Assembly (NCBI RefSeq): GCF_013003985.1 | Contig: NZ_CP053073.1 | Location: forward strand, 2,976,001 to 3,040,000 | DNA from: Usitatibacter palustris | GTDB lineage: Bacteria; Pseudomonadota; Gammaproteobacteria; Burkholderiales; Usitatibacteraceae | Direction: 5' to 3' | DNA length: 64,000 nucleotides | Shown: positions 8,066-16,790 of the stretch, in pieces | Layout: each line of letters starts with the position of its first letter | Position numbering within the stretch: the first letter of the stretch is position 1 | Notes under the pieces: generated by a model | Databases searched by the model: none | What the model was told of the DNA's origin: nothing | What the model saw: the letters and a program-made list of their open reading frames with translations, nothing else | Program-made: the position numbers and the translations under genes

Positions 8066-9312
8066 GAGAAGGGGAAGTCCACTTCGGGTTGGCGTCCCGA
8101 GATGATATCCGCCAGAGCAGCCCCGGAACCGCAGGCCATGGTCCAGCCCAGCGTGCCGTGCCCCGTATTCATGTACAGCTTGCGAATCGGCGTGCGGCCG
8201 ATCACCGGGACATTCGAGGGTGTGGCGGGCCGGAGCCCCGTCCAGAGCGCGGGCCGGTCGAAGTCCGCGGCCCCGGGAAACATCTGGCGTGCGCGGCGCA
8301 CGATCGAGGCACAACGCACTTCGTTGAGAGTCGTGGAATAGCCAGAGAGCTCCGCGGTGCCGGCAATCCGCAGGCGATTGCCCAGGCGCGAGAACACCAG
8401 CTTCGCGCCGTCGTCGGTCAGCGCCACCGTCGGCGCCCGCGTGGCATCGGTGACGTCGACGGTCACCGAGTAGCCCTTCGCGGGATAGACGGGCACGCGA
8501 AAGCCCAGGGGTGCGGCGATGAGCGGCGAATAGCTTCCCAAAGCGACGACGTAGGCGTCGGCGTGCCACGACCGCTTCTGCCCTTCGGTATCGCGCGTCA
8601 CGACCTCGGTGAGCTCGCCACCGCCATGGCCCGTTGCGATGACCGTGTGCCCATAGCGGAAATCCGCCCCTTTCGCACCGGCGAGCGCGGCGAGGTTTCG
8701 CGTGAAGACGTGCGCATCGCCCGATTCGTCCGAAGGCGTATAGGTCGCGCCGACCACGAGTTTGCCGGCATGGGCGAGCGCGGGCTCGATGCCCATGGCC
8801 TCGGCGCGGGATTTCACCTCGCGATCGAGGCCATGGCCGCGCATGAGCTCCACCGCCCGGGCGGCGGCCTCGAATTCCGCCGTATCCGTGTAGTAGTGGA
8901 GGATCCCCCGGGCCAGGTGGTCGTAGGCGATGCCGGTCTCGGCGCGCAGGGCCTGCAGGCGGCCGCGGCTGTAGAGGCTCAGGGCCGCGATGCGCCTCAC
9001 GTTGGCCTCGTAGCGGGCCGGGGCGCATTCGCGCAGGAACTCCCACCCCCAGCGCCATTGCGCGGCGTCCAGGCGCGGCCTGAAGAGCAGCGGGGCATCG
9101 TCCTGCAGGAGCCAGCGGAGGATCTTGCCGGGGGCGCCGGGGCTCGCCCAGGGCTCGGCGTGGCAGGCCGAGACCTGGCCGCCGTTGGCGAAGGAGGTTT
9201 CCAGCCCGGCCCCGGGCTGGCGCTCGAGGACCGTGACCTCATGGCCCTCCTTGGCGAGGTACCACGCCGTGGCAGTGCCCACCACGCCCGCGCCGAGAAC
9301 CAGGACTTTCAT
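8062..9312 (-). CDS. dadA: D-amino acid dehydrogenase (FAD-dependent, small subunit type)
   Basis: A 416-aa flavoprotein of the DAO superfamily that oxidises D-amino acids to 2-oxo acids at the inner membrane and passes electrons to quinone. It has the FAD-binding MKVLVLGAGVVGTATAWYLA at the N-terminus, the ERQPGAGLETSFANGGQ segment, the substrate-domain YPAKGYSVTVDV and the C-terminal NTGHGTLGWTMACGSG that closes over FAD. ATG at 9312 was chosen so the Rossmann motif starts at residue 3. No alr/dadX racemase is adjacent. It forms a coupled group with ilvA, and its 5' leader carries a GC hairpin (9328-9356). Confidence 0.9.
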   Translation of the reverse strand: MKVLVLGAGVVGTATAWYLAKEGHEVTVLERQPGAGLETSFANGGQVSACHAEPWASPGAPGKILRWLLQDDAPLLFRPRLDAAQWRWGWEFLRECAPARYEANVRRIAALSLYSRGRLQALRAETGIAYDHLARGILHYYTDTAEFEAAARAVELMRGHGLDREVKSRAEAMGIEPALAHAGKLVVGATYTPSDESGDAHVFTRNLAALAGAKGADFRYGHTVIATGHGGGELTEVVTRDTEGQKRSWHADAYVVALGSYSPLIAAPLGFRVPVYPAKGYSVTVDVTDATRAPTVALTDDGAKLVFSRLGNRLRIAGTAELSGYSTTLNEVRCASIVRRARQMFPGAADFDRPALWTGLRPATPSNVPVIGRTPIRKLYMNTGHGTLGWTMACGSGAALADIISGRQPEVDFPFS

Positions 9313-9327
9313 GTTCCGAAAATACAC

Positions 9328-9356
9328 GAGGGGAGGACCGCTCCGGCCCTCCCCTC
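9328..9356. promoter_or_regulatory. GC-rich hairpin between dadA and the Nudix gene
   Basis: GAGGGGAGG (9328-9336) pairs perfectly with CCTCCCCTC (9348-9356) around an 11-nt loop. It lies 16 bases upstream of the dadA start, inside the 109-bp divergent space shared with the Nudix gene. In a dadA transcript it would be a strong 5'-leader stem next to the start. Read rightward it is followed by only four T (ACTTTTCC), so it is a weak terminator at best. Function not known. Confidence 0.45.
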
Positions 9357-9421
9357 GCGCACTTTTCCTCCCCCCCCAAATTCCACGCGGAGTCTGGGGA
9401 AACGCCCTAACATTGTCAAAT

Positions 9422-10297
9422 ATGAGAGCGCGCGCCTACGCGAATCTCCTCGCTTTCCTCCGCGCCGCATGCACCCATGCGTCGCACCTCGGCCGCGAGC
9501 TCCCGCTGGTGCCTTTCTACGTTCGCGAGCATGCCGTGGGGTGGCTGCGCCCTTCCTTCGTCGAGGAATTGCGCCGCTGGCCGCACGTCTTCGAGATCAG
9601 CGCCTCGTGGGTCGCGTTGCAGGCCAATCCCGATACCGTCACCGGCCGCACGCAGGTGCTCGGGGAAGTCACGCGCATCCTCGCCAACGAGGGCCAGATC
9701 CGCGGTTGGCGCGACGAGCTGGTGAGCATCTCGCATCACTACGCCGCGCCCGAGCTGCTGCGCATCGAGCGCGCCGCCACGCGCCACTTCGGCATGGTCG
9801 CGTATGGCGCGCACCTCAACGGGTATGTCCGGCGCAAGGGCATGGCGCACGCGTGGATCTCGCGGCGCGCAACGAGCAAGGCGATCGACCCGGGCAAGCT
9901 CGACAACCTCGTGGGCGGGCGCATCGCCGCGGGCAGCACCGTGGACGAAACGATCCGCAAGGAAGCGTGGGAGGAAGCCGGCATCGCGCCCGCGCTTCTC
10001 GAAGATCTCAATTGCATCGGCGCCATTCGCGTCGAGTACACCGTGCCCGAGGGCCTGCATCGCGAAGTCCTCTTCGTGCACGACCTGTGGCTGCCCGAGG
10101 ACTTCACGCCGCGCAACCAGGACGGCGAAGTGGGCGAGATCCAGTGCTTCAAGTTCGAGGAGGTGCTGGACGCGGTCCTCTGCGGGGACTTCTCGCTCGA
10201 CGCCGGGGCTGTCATGATCGACGGCATGATCCGCCAGGGAATCCCGCTGCCCGAGGACACGCAATACCTGGACCTCGTGCGCCTGCTCAAGCCCTGA
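9422..10297 (+). CDS. DUF4743/Nudix hydrolase (damaged-thiamine hydrolase-like)
   Basis: A 291-aa two-part protein. Residues 1-120 resemble the DUF4743 N-domain (VPFYVREHAVGWLRPSFVEE), and residues 125-290 form a Nudix domain. This arrangement is known from yeast YJR142W and plant NUDX20/24, which act on oxidised thiamine diphosphate derivatives. The Nudix box is divergent: in GGRIAAGSTVDETIRKEAWE the first Glu is replaced by Ser and the Arg by Lys, but the metal-binding KEAWEEAGI core is kept. ATG at 9422 was chosen because the frame upstream lacks family similarity. The stop overlaps the transporter ATG (TGATG). Confidence 0.8.
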   Translation: MRARAYANLLAFLRAACTHASHLGRELPLVPFYVREHAVGWLRPSFVEELRRWPHVFEISASWVALQANPDTVTGRTQVLGEVTRILANEGQIRGWRDELVSISHHYAAPELLRIERAATRHFGMVAYGAHLNGYVRRKGMAHAWISRRATSKAIDPGKLDNLVGGRIAAGSTVDETIRKEAWEEAGIAPALLEDLNCIGAIRVEYTVPEGLHREVLFVHDLWLPEDFTPRNQDGEVGEIQCFKFEEVLDAVLCGDFSLDAGAVMIDGMIRQGIPLPEDTQYLDLVRLLKP

Positions 10298-11163
10298 TGA
10301 CGGTCGTCGCGATCGTCCTCGTCCTCGTTTCCGCCTTCGTCCACGCGAGCTGGAACTTCCTCCTGAAGAAGAGCGGGGGCGGCACCGGCCTCGTGGCGCT
10401 CGCTTCCCTTCTCTCGCTCGGGATCTACCTGCCCGTCGTCGTGGGCGTGATCCTCCTGCAGGGCTACACCTTCCAGTGGATCCACCTCGCGCTCATGTTC
10501 GGCAGCGGGATGATCCACACGGTCTACTTCCTGCTCCTCGATCGCGCGTATCGAAGCGGTGGGGACCTCTCGATCGTTTACCCGCTCGCCCGTGCGACCG
10601 GTCCGCTGCTCACGGTCGTGGTCGCGATCGCGTTGCTCGGCGAGCGGCCCGGGGCCACCGCCATCGCCGGCGCCGTGCTGATCGGCGCGAGCGCCCTGCT
10701 CCTCACCGGCAACCCCTTCGCCTGGCACCGCGCCGAAGCGCGCAAGGCGATCGGCTTCGCGCTGCTCACGGGCTTTTGCATCACGGTCTACACGGTCTTC
10801 GACAAGCAGAGTGTCGCGGCCTGGCTGATTCCGCCGCTGGTCTACGACTGGGGCTGCAACGCCTCGCGCTGCGCGGTGCTCGTGCCCTGGGCCCAGCATC
10901 GCGCACCCGGTGCCATGGCGGCAGCGTGGCGCGAGCGGCGGCGCACCGCGCTCGCGATCGCATTCCTCTCGCCGCTCAGCTACATCCTCGTGCTCACCGC
11001 GATGGTCTATACGCCCGTGAGCCTGGTGGCACCCGCGCGCGAAGTCTCGATCCTCTTCGCCGCCCTCATGGGCGCGCACTTCCTGCGCGAGGGCAACCTC
11101 ATGCGGCGCCTGGTCGCCGCCGCGGGCATGGCGCTGGGAATCGCGGGCCTCGCCTTCGGCTGA
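10297..11163 (+). CDS. DMT-superfamily transporter (EamA-type)
   Basis: A 288-aa integral membrane protein with about ten hydrophobic segments arranged as two EamA halves (residues about 3-135 and 150-285), typical of drug/metabolite exporters. Landmarks are the first segment VVAIVLVLVSAFVHASWNFL, the end-of-repeat YPLARATGPLLTVVVAI with LGERPGATAIAGAVLI, and the matching AREVSILFAALMGAHFL in the second half. The ATG overlaps the Nudix stop by one base, so the two are co-translated. Substrate unknown; the Nudix partner hints at a vitamin or nucleotide-derived compound, but that is speculation. Confidence 0.82.
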   Translation: MTVVAIVLVLVSAFVHASWNFLLKKSGGGTGLVALASLLSLGIYLPVVVGVILLQGYTFQWIHLALMFGSGMIHTVYFLLLDRAYRSGGDLSIVYPLARATGPLLTVVVAIALLGERPGATAIAGAVLIGASALLLTGNPFAWHRAEARKAIGFALLTGFCITVYTVFDKQSVAAWLIPPLVYDWGCNASRCAVLVPWAQHRAPGAMAAAWRERRRTALAIAFLSPLSYILVLTAMVYTPVSLVAPAREVSILFAALMGAHFLREGNLMRRLVAAAGMALGIAGLAFG

Positions 11164-11167
11164 CCCT

Positions 11168-11173
11168 TATAAT
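11168..11173 (+). promoter_or_regulatory. Perfect -10 box (TATAAT) directly before pgi
   Basis: TATAAT ends six bases before the pgi GTG at 11180, so initiation would be expected at or within a base of the start codon. No Shine-Dalgarno sequence is visible in that short gap. I could not find a convincing -35 element 16-18 bases upstream, which lies inside the transporter gene. A leaderless pgi mRNA is the simplest reading. Confidence 0.45.
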
Positions 11174-11179
11174 TCACGG

Positions 11180-12757
11180 GTGACGAGCCCTCTCTCAAGT
11201 TCTCCCGCCTGGAAGGCCCTGCTCGCCCACCGTGACGCGCTTGCGGGCGCGACCGCGGCCGACCACTGGCAAGCCAGTCCCGAACGCGGCGCGGCCTTCA
11301 CGTTCCCGTGCGCGGGCCTCGTCGTCGATTTCTCCAAGCAGCCGGTCGCACCCGAAACGCTGGCACTCCTGTGCGCCCTTGCACGCGAGCGCCAGGTGCC
11401 CGAGAGCATCGAGAAGCTCTTCACGGGCGAGCCGGTGAATGTCACCGAAGGCCGCCCGGCCCTGCACATGGCCCTGCGTGGCGACGAGCATGCGAAGGTC
11501 GACGGTGTGGACATTCGCGTGGAGATCCAGCGCGAGCGCGAGCATTTCCGCGCCTTCGTCGAAGCCGTGCGCGATGGCCGGTGGAAGGGCGCGACGGGCA
11601 AGGCGATCAGTGCCGTCGTCGCGATCGGCATCGGCGGTTCCGCATCCGGTCCGCAACTCGTGCTGCGCGCGCTCGCGCCCGACCACGAAGGGCCGCAAGT
11701 CCGCTTCGCCGCGAACATCGATCCGGCCGAGCTCGACCAGGCACTCGCGGGGCTCGATCCGGCGACGACGCTGCTCGTGGTCGTGTCGAAGACCTTCACG
11801 ACCGAAGAGACAATGGCCAACGCGCTGGCTGCCCGCGCCTGGCTCGAAGCCGCGCTCGGCCCGGCCGCGCTCGCGCACCACGTCGTCGCGGCCACCTCGA
11901 GGCCCGATCGCGCGATCGCGTGGGGGCTGCCCGAATGCAACGTCTTCGGATTCGCCGAGTGGATCGGCGGACGCTTCTCGCTCTGGTCGTCGGCGGGAAT
12001 GCCGATCGCGCTGGGCCTGGGCATGGCGGCGTTCGATCATCTGCTCGCGGGCGCGCACGCCGCGGACCTCGAATTTCGCTCCACGCCGCTCGAGCGCAAC
12101 GTCCCCGCGCTGATGGCGCTCATCGGCCTGTGGAACCGCGACGCGCTCGGCGCGCCGCACCACGTGATGCTGCCCTACGCGGCCCGCCTCGAAGGCCTCG
12201 TGCTCTACCTGCAGCAGCTCGAGATGGAATCCAACGGCAAGCGCGTGACCACCACGGGCGAGCCCCTCGACCGGCCCACCGTGCCCGCCATCTGGGGCGC
12301 GCCCGGAACGACCGGCCAGCACTCCTTCCACCAATGGCTGCACCAGGGCACGGAGGCCTTTGCCTGCGACTTCATCGTGGTCGCGAAGGCCATGGGCAGC
12401 GACCCGGATCGCCATGCGCGCCTGCTCGCCCACGCGCTCGCGCAATCGGAAGCGTTCATGGATGGCCTGGACGTGCCCGACGCGCACAAGGCCTGCCCCG
12501 GCGGGCGCGCGACCACCACGATCGTGCTGCCCTCGCTCGACGCCATGCACCTGGGCGCGCTCATCGCGCTCTACGAGCACAAGGTCTACGCGCAGGCCTG
12601 TCTCTGGGGGATCAACGCCTTCGACCAGTTCGGCGTCGAGCTCGGCAAGACGCTCGCCGGACGCATCCTGCCGGCCGTGCGCGGCGAGAATGCCGCACTC
12701 ACCCCGGCAACCCATCACCTGCTGGGTATCATTCACAAGCTCGCGCAAAGCGACTAG
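11180..12757 (+). CDS. pgi: Glucose-6-phosphate isomerase
   Basis: A 525-aa cytoplasmic isomerase interconverting glucose 6-phosphate and fructose 6-phosphate. Sugar-isomerase motifs are intact: the phosphate-binding GIGGSASGPQLVLRA, VVSKTFTTEETMANA, the PGI signature GGRFSLWSSAGMPIALG, the catalytic region QLEMESNGKRVT with its Glu, GAPGTTGQHSFHQWLHQG with the ring-opening His, and the C-terminal FDQFGVELGKTLA with the base-assisting Lys. The length is slightly below the 545-550 of most proteobacterial enzymes because the N-terminus is short. The start is GTG at 11180, directly after a TATAAT box. Confidence 0.95.
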   Translation: MTSPLSSSPAWKALLAHRDALAGATAADHWQASPERGAAFTFPCAGLVVDFSKQPVAPETLALLCALARERQVPESIEKLFTGEPVNVTEGRPALHMALRGDEHAKVDGVDIRVEIQREREHFRAFVEAVRDGRWKGATGKAISAVVAIGIGGSASGPQLVLRALAPDHEGPQVRFAANIDPAELDQALAGLDPATTLLVVVSKTFTTEETMANALAARAWLEAALGPAALAHHVVAATSRPDRAIAWGLPECNVFGFAEWIGGRFSLWSSAGMPIALGLGMAAFDHLLAGAHAADLEFRSTPLERNVPALMALIGLWNRDALGAPHHVMLPYAARLEGLVLYLQQLEMESNGKRVTTTGEPLDRPTVPAIWGAPGTTGQHSFHQWLHQGTEAFACDFIVVAKAMGSDPDRHARLLAHALAQSEAFMDGLDVPDAHKACPGGRATTTIVLPSLDAMHLGALIALYEHKVYAQACLWGINAFDQFGVELGKTLAGRILPAVRGENAALTPATHHLLGIIHKLAQSD

Positions 12758-12770
12758 GCTCTCCCCACCC

Positions 12771-14927
12771 ATGGCTACCGAGGACTTCCGGCGCATCATC
12801 GAGTCGCTACACATGTCCGTCGCCATCAGCGACGCGCGTGGACTCATCACGTTCGCCAATGCCGCCCTCGAGCAGCTCGCCGGCCGGGACGCGCACTCGC
12901 TGCCCGGTTTCGCGCTCGAGAAGCTGTTCGCCCCCGCCGACCGCAAACGCATCCAGCAGAACGTCGCGCGCATCGCCGAGGGCAAGGCCGCGAGCTCCAC
13001 GCTCGACGTGCGCTTCAACACGGGCAACGACAACTTCCGCTGGGTGCAGGTCACGATGCAACCCGCGCTCGACCCGCGCGACAAGGCCGTGGGCGTCGTG
13101 GCGCTCGTCCAGGACATCGAGACGCAACGCGATACCGAGAACGCGCTCATGGCCTCCGTTTCACGGCTTCTCGCGCTCGCTGAAGCCACGCCGCACGCGG
13201 CGATGATCGAGGACGTCGACGGCGACATCGAGATCGTCAACGAGGGCTTCTGCCGCCTGCTCGAGCTCGAATCCGCGCCGCAATCGCTCACGGGCCTTCC
13301 GGCGAAGGATGTGCTCATGAAGGCGCCCGACCTCCTCAAGTTGAAGCGCATCCCCATCCTCGTCGATGACGCGCCCGCGGGCGCGCTGTACTACTCGCTG
13401 GAAGCGACGGTGGTGGTCGAGAAGGCCGCTTCCGAGATCGCGCTCATCGAGAAGATCGGCGAGGAGCTCTCGGTCGCGCTCGAAGGCATCTCCGCGATCG
13501 CGATCCGCGCCCAGCAGATGGAGTTCGATCCGGGCATGGTCGAGCACTTCCAGCAGATCCGCCTGTCGACCGAAACCGCGATGGCGGCGATCGGCGACCT
13601 CGTGGATTTCTCCAATGTCTCGGGCGGCGTCGTGCTGCGCAAGGCCACGTTCGGCCTGCGCACGGCACTCGCCGATCTCATCAAGCGCGTCTTCGCCGCC
13701 GCCGAGGAACGCCGCTGCCGCCTGCGCATGCGCGTGGAGCAGGACGTCTCCGACCAGATCGAAGGCGACGTCGAGCGCCTGCAGCTCGTCCTGAAGAACC
13801 TCCTCGACACCGCCTTCCAGCTCGTCCCGGGCAGCGAGATCACGCTGCACATCGTTCCCGAGTACGTGACGGAGTCGGGCATCCAGCTTTCGTTCAGCAT
13901 CTCCGCGGGGATGGATGGCGGCGAGAAGCCCGTGCTGAGCTTCTCGCCCGAAGCGGGCATGGGGGTCGCGGTCGCGAAGTTCATGGTGACCGCGATGGGC
14001 GGGCGGCTCGAGATCTCCTCGCGGCCCGCCGCCGAGGCGATCTACGCTTTCACGATCGAATTTCCCGTGCGCCCCGCCGCGCCCGCGCCGCGTCGCAAGA
14101 GCTTCGCCTCGCTCGTGGGCCTCTCCGCGCTGCTCGTATCGGCCGATCCCGCGCAACGCCTCGCGCTCTCGAACCAGCTGCGCGGTTGGCGCATGGATCC
14201 GCTCGAAGCCGACAACGCGCAGATGGCGATCGCCCTGCTCGAGCGCCTGCACGAGGAAGGCAATCCCGTGCCGCTGCTCATCGTCTCCGACCAGTTGCCC
14301 GAGCAGGACGGTTTCCTGCTCGCCTTCCGCGTGAAGAACCACCACACGCTCGCCGGCACGCTCGTCATGATGCTCGCCTCGAAGGGCAAGCCCGGTGACG
14401 CGATGGCCTGCCGCGAGAACGGGATCAGCGCGTACATGCGCTACCCGATCGCCGAGCACCAGTTGAACGAAGCGATCGTCGCGGTCACCGGCGCCTCGGT
14501 CGATGCGGACGAAACACCGACGCTGGTGACGCGCCACTCGCTGCGCGAGCAGCGCAAGGGCGCGACGATCCTCCTCGCCGATCCCGATCGCGACAGCCAG
14601 ATCCTTGCCTCGCACATCCTTTCGAAGCACGATTGCAGCGTGGTCGTCGCGCACGACGCGAAGGAAATCCTCGCCGCGCTCGAGCAGGACCTCTACGACC
14701 TCGTGTTGATCGAAACCGCGCTCGAAGGGCTGAACACGCCCGACACGCCGGCGCGCCTGCGCAAGGCCATGCAGCGCGGCGGCGAAGGCGTTCGCGTGGT
14801 GGCCCTCAGCGTCGAACACAGCGCCGACTGGGCCAAGGCGCGCGTCGCCGAAGGCTACAACGCCGCGCTCGCCAAGCCCATCCAGAAGGATGCGCTGGTG
14901 GCCCTGCTCACTCCGAAGGAAGCGTAG
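12771..14927 (+). CDS. PAS/hybrid-sensor-kinase-like protein with degenerate catalytic sites
   Basis: A 718-aa cytoplasmic protein with no membrane segment. Order: PAS (about 5-115), a second PAS-like region (130-215), a DHp-like pair of helices (222-290, second helix IGDLVDFSNVSGGVVLRKATF), a HATPase-like domain (300-440) and two receiver-like domains (about 458-575 and 595-715). The conserved SHELRTP histidine is absent, the N-box NLLxNA reads NLLDTA (T347), no DxGxG motif is visible, receiver 1 has Ser506 at the phospho-Asp position, and receiver 2 has Glu648 there. It therefore looks like a pseudo-hybrid kinase acting by binding rather than phosphotransfer. It follows pgi by 13 bp. Confidence 0.75.
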   Translation: MATEDFRRIIESLHMSVAISDARGLITFANAALEQLAGRDAHSLPGFALEKLFAPADRKRIQQNVARIAEGKAASSTLDVRFNTGNDNFRWVQVTMQPALDPRDKAVGVVALVQDIETQRDTENALMASVSRLLALAEATPHAAMIEDVDGDIEIVNEGFCRLLELESAPQSLTGLPAKDVLMKAPDLLKLKRIPILVDDAPAGALYYSLEATVVVEKAASEIALIEKIGEELSVALEGISAIAIRAQQMEFDPGMVEHFQQIRLSTETAMAAIGDLVDFSNVSGGVVLRKATFGLRTALADLIKRVFAAAEERRCRLRMRVEQDVSDQIEGDVERLQLVLKNLLDTAFQLVPGSEITLHIVPEYVTESGIQLSFSISAGMDGGEKPVLSFSPEAGMGVAVAKFMVTAMGGRLEISSRPAAEAIYAFTIEFPVRPAAPAPRRKSFASLVGLSALLVSADPAQRLALSNQLRGWRMDPLEADNAQMAIALLERLHEEGNPVPLLIVSDQLPEQDGFLLAFRVKNHHTLAGTLVMMLASKGKPGDAMACRENGISAYMRYPIAEHQLNEAIVAVTGASVDADETPTLVTRHSLREQRKGATILLADPDRDSQILASHILSKHDCSVVVAHDAKEILAALEQDLYDLVLIETALEGLNTPDTPARLRKAMQRGGEGVRVVALSVEHSADWAKARVAEGYNAALAKPIQKDALVALLTPKEA

Positions 14928-14933
14928 TCCCCT

Positions 14934-15821
14934 TCAGCGCGGCCAGAGCGCGAGCACGAAGTCTCGCTGCTTCGCAACGCCATCCGCGCGCGCCACGGGA
15001 TCCGGGTCGTAGTCGTTCTCCTGGTCGGCGAGGTTGCGCGTGAGCAAGTGCCCCAGGTTCGGATAAGCCACCAGCTCGCAACGGCCTCCACCCGAGGCCA
15101 CCCGATCACAGAATCGCCGCGCTCCGGCGAGTGGCGTGAGCGTGTCCTTTTCCCCGTGGACGATGTGCACCGGTGGCATGCGGGGCCGGATGTGTTCGAC
15201 GGGAGAGTACGCAGCCGCTGGCTCGCGATCGCGAAGCAGGCGGCGAAAATGTCCGTCGGCACTCAGGTCGAGCGCCGGCGACCAGAGCACCAGGGCATCC
15301 GGCCCGCCGACGCCGTACGTTCCGTTCGTGTTGCCGCACCCGATCGTCGCCGATGCCGCGGCCAGGTGACCGCCCGCCGAGACGCCGTACGCAACAATCC
15401 GATCGGCGCGCGCGCCCAACGTGGCGGCCTTCGATCGCATCCACTGGAACGCGTGGCACACGTCGGAGAGTGCGTCGATCGGCGTGACCTGGGCGCCCGA
15501 CAGTCGATACTGCACGGGCACCGCGACCCACCCCAGTTCAGCGTAGCGGCGCGCGGTCGCGAACACCCAACTCGGCTCCCCCGCGCTCCAGCCGCCTCCG
15601 TGAAAGAGCAGCATCACCGGCCGCGGGGCAGTTCCCTCGGGCTGCGCCTTCGCGAACACGTAAGCCTTGAGGGCCACGCCATCGACTTCGCGGTAGGTGT
15701 GAACGACCGGAGCCAGCGGTTCCGCAGCGGCCTGTGCAGCGGCCGGCGAGTGAATCCCCGCGCCCGCTGCGAATGCGGCGAGAGTGAATACGATCCTGCG
15801 GAGCGGCCGGGATGTCGTCAT
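14934..15821 (-). CDS. Exported alpha/beta hydrolase (BD-FAE/HSL-like esterase)
   Basis: A 295-aa hydrolase with an N-terminal signal peptide (cleavage expected around AAAQ-AAAE, residue 30). The catalytic set is complete: oxyanion-hole HGGGW (74-78), nucleophile S148 in YGVSAGG, acid D226 in HGEKDTLTP and H258 in NLGHLL. The family cleaves esters or lipids and is close to carboxylesterases of the hormone-sensitive-lipase type. It converges with the pseudo-kinase gene, leaving 6 bp. Substrate not predictable. Confidence 0.82.
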   Translation of the reverse strand: MTTSRPLRRIVFTLAAFAAGAGIHSPAAAQAAAEPLAPVVHTYREVDGVALKAYVFAKAQPEGTAPRPVMLLFHGGGWSAGEPSWVFATARRYAELGWVAVPVQYRLSGAQVTPIDALSDVCHAFQWMRSKAATLGARADRIVAYGVSAGGHLAAASATIGCGNTNGTYGVGGPDALVLWSPALDLSADGHFRRLLRDREPAAAYSPVEHIRPRMPPVHIVHGEKDTLTPLAGARRFCDRVASGGGRCELVAYPNLGHLLTRNLADQENDYDPDPVARADGVAKQRDFVLALWPR

Positions 15822-15839
15822 GCTGCCTCCTCGTCGTTC

Positions 15840-16352
15840 CTACGTTGCCGCGGTGCGGCGCTCGGGCTCCACGCTGTGCAGGTAGGTCGTCAAGGTATCG
15901 GTGGGCGGCGCGGTGGAGAGCTGCGTTGCAATCCGGCCGATGCCGCCGCGGTGGTATCCACCATGTGTCGCGACGTGGGCGAGGATTTCCTCGCGGGACA
16001 TGCAGCCCTTCATCCCGTCCGTGAAGGTGAACGGCACGCGCTCCGACAGGCGCTCCGGCGGAAGCGTGGCGATGTACTCGAGGTACCAGCGATCCGAGGC
16101 AGCCTGTGCGCGATGCAGTTCCTGCTGGGTTGGCGTCGCGTCCGTGTTGACCCGCGTGTACGGATGGGGCTTGCCCGCCAGGTGGGCCGCGAAGATCTGG
16201 TCCACGACATAGACGTGGTTGAGCAGGCGGATGGCCAGGTGCCGTTCGGCTTCGTGCCCGGCCGGGTCGAGCGACTCGAGTTCGGTGAAGAGCGCCTCGT
16301 TGGCCCACGCCTTGTACTTGAAAAGCGACTGAAGTAAAGCTGAAGCGCTCAT
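15840..16352 (-). CDS. DinB family protein
   Basis: A 170-aa four-helix bundle of the DinB/YfiT superfamily. The three metal-binding histidines are visible: one in LLNHVYVVDQIF and two in HVATHGGYHRGGIGRIA. Members are putative metal-dependent thiol transferases or hydrolases; many are functionally uncharacterised. The start at 16352 (MSASALLQSLFKYKAWANEA) gives the expected first helix. It lies 15 bp after the DUF3806 gene in the same direction, so it may be co-transcribed. Confidence 0.85.
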   Translation of the reverse strand: MSASALLQSLFKYKAWANEALFTELESLDPAGHEAERHLAIRLLNHVYVVDQIFAAHLAGKPHPYTRVNTDATPTQQELHRAQAASDRWYLEYIATLPPERLSERVPFTFTDGMKGCMSREEILAHVATHGGYHRGGIGRIATQLSTAPPTDTLTTYLHSVEPERRTAAT

Positions 16353-16367
16353 CGGTTCCTCGGTTCG

Positions 16368-16790
16368 TCAGGGGTCTGCGGATTGTATGACGTCATTGAT
16401 CGTCTTCAGGAAGCCGCCGAACATCTCGAAGGCGTCGACGGCCACGTCGTCCTCGACACGCTTGGAAATCGCGGTGAGGGGAAAGATGAGCACCGTCGTT
16501 TCCAGCCAGCGCAGGGCGGGATCGCGTCCGAATTCGTCCTCCACGGCCACCCAGGACAGTTGCGGCATCTCCTGCACGAGGGCATCGCCCAGGGCGATCC
16601 CGAGCGACTGGAGCTTCCAGGTCTCGGTCTTCTCCGCCCAGCCGTTGTCGAGCACGGCCTGGATCACGCGCAGCTTCGCCGAAAGAGGCTCGTAGCCTTT
16701 CGCATCCTCGAAGTGGCCGACCACCCATTCGCGATGCGCCTCGATGCGCTGGATATCTTCCTCGTTCAGCGTCTCGATCGATTGGGTCAC
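16368..16790 (-). CDS. DUF3806 domain protein
   Basis: A 140-aa soluble protein. The pattern SLGIALGDALVQEMPQLSWV followed by EDEFGRDPALRW and FPLTAISKRVEDD resembles the DUF3806 family, whose function is unknown. The start is GTG 16790, which overlaps the upstream hydrolase stop (GTGA, 16787-16790); this coupling and the loss of plausible protein sequence upstream decide the start. It is probably made together with the exported hydrolase from the same mRNA. Confidence 0.7.
   Translation of the reverse strand: MTQSIETLNEEDIQRIEAHREWVVGHFEDAKGYEPLSAKLRVIQAVLDNGWAEKTETWKLQSLGIALGDALVQEMPQLSWVAVEDEFGRDPALRWLETTVLIFPLTAISKRVEDDVAVDAFEMFGGFLKTINDVIQSADP

Noticed and set aside
12771..14927. Calling the PAS protein a functional hybrid histidine kinase
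   Set aside because: No phospho-acceptor His, N-box Asn, DxGxG or receiver Asp is visible, so activity cannot be claimed.
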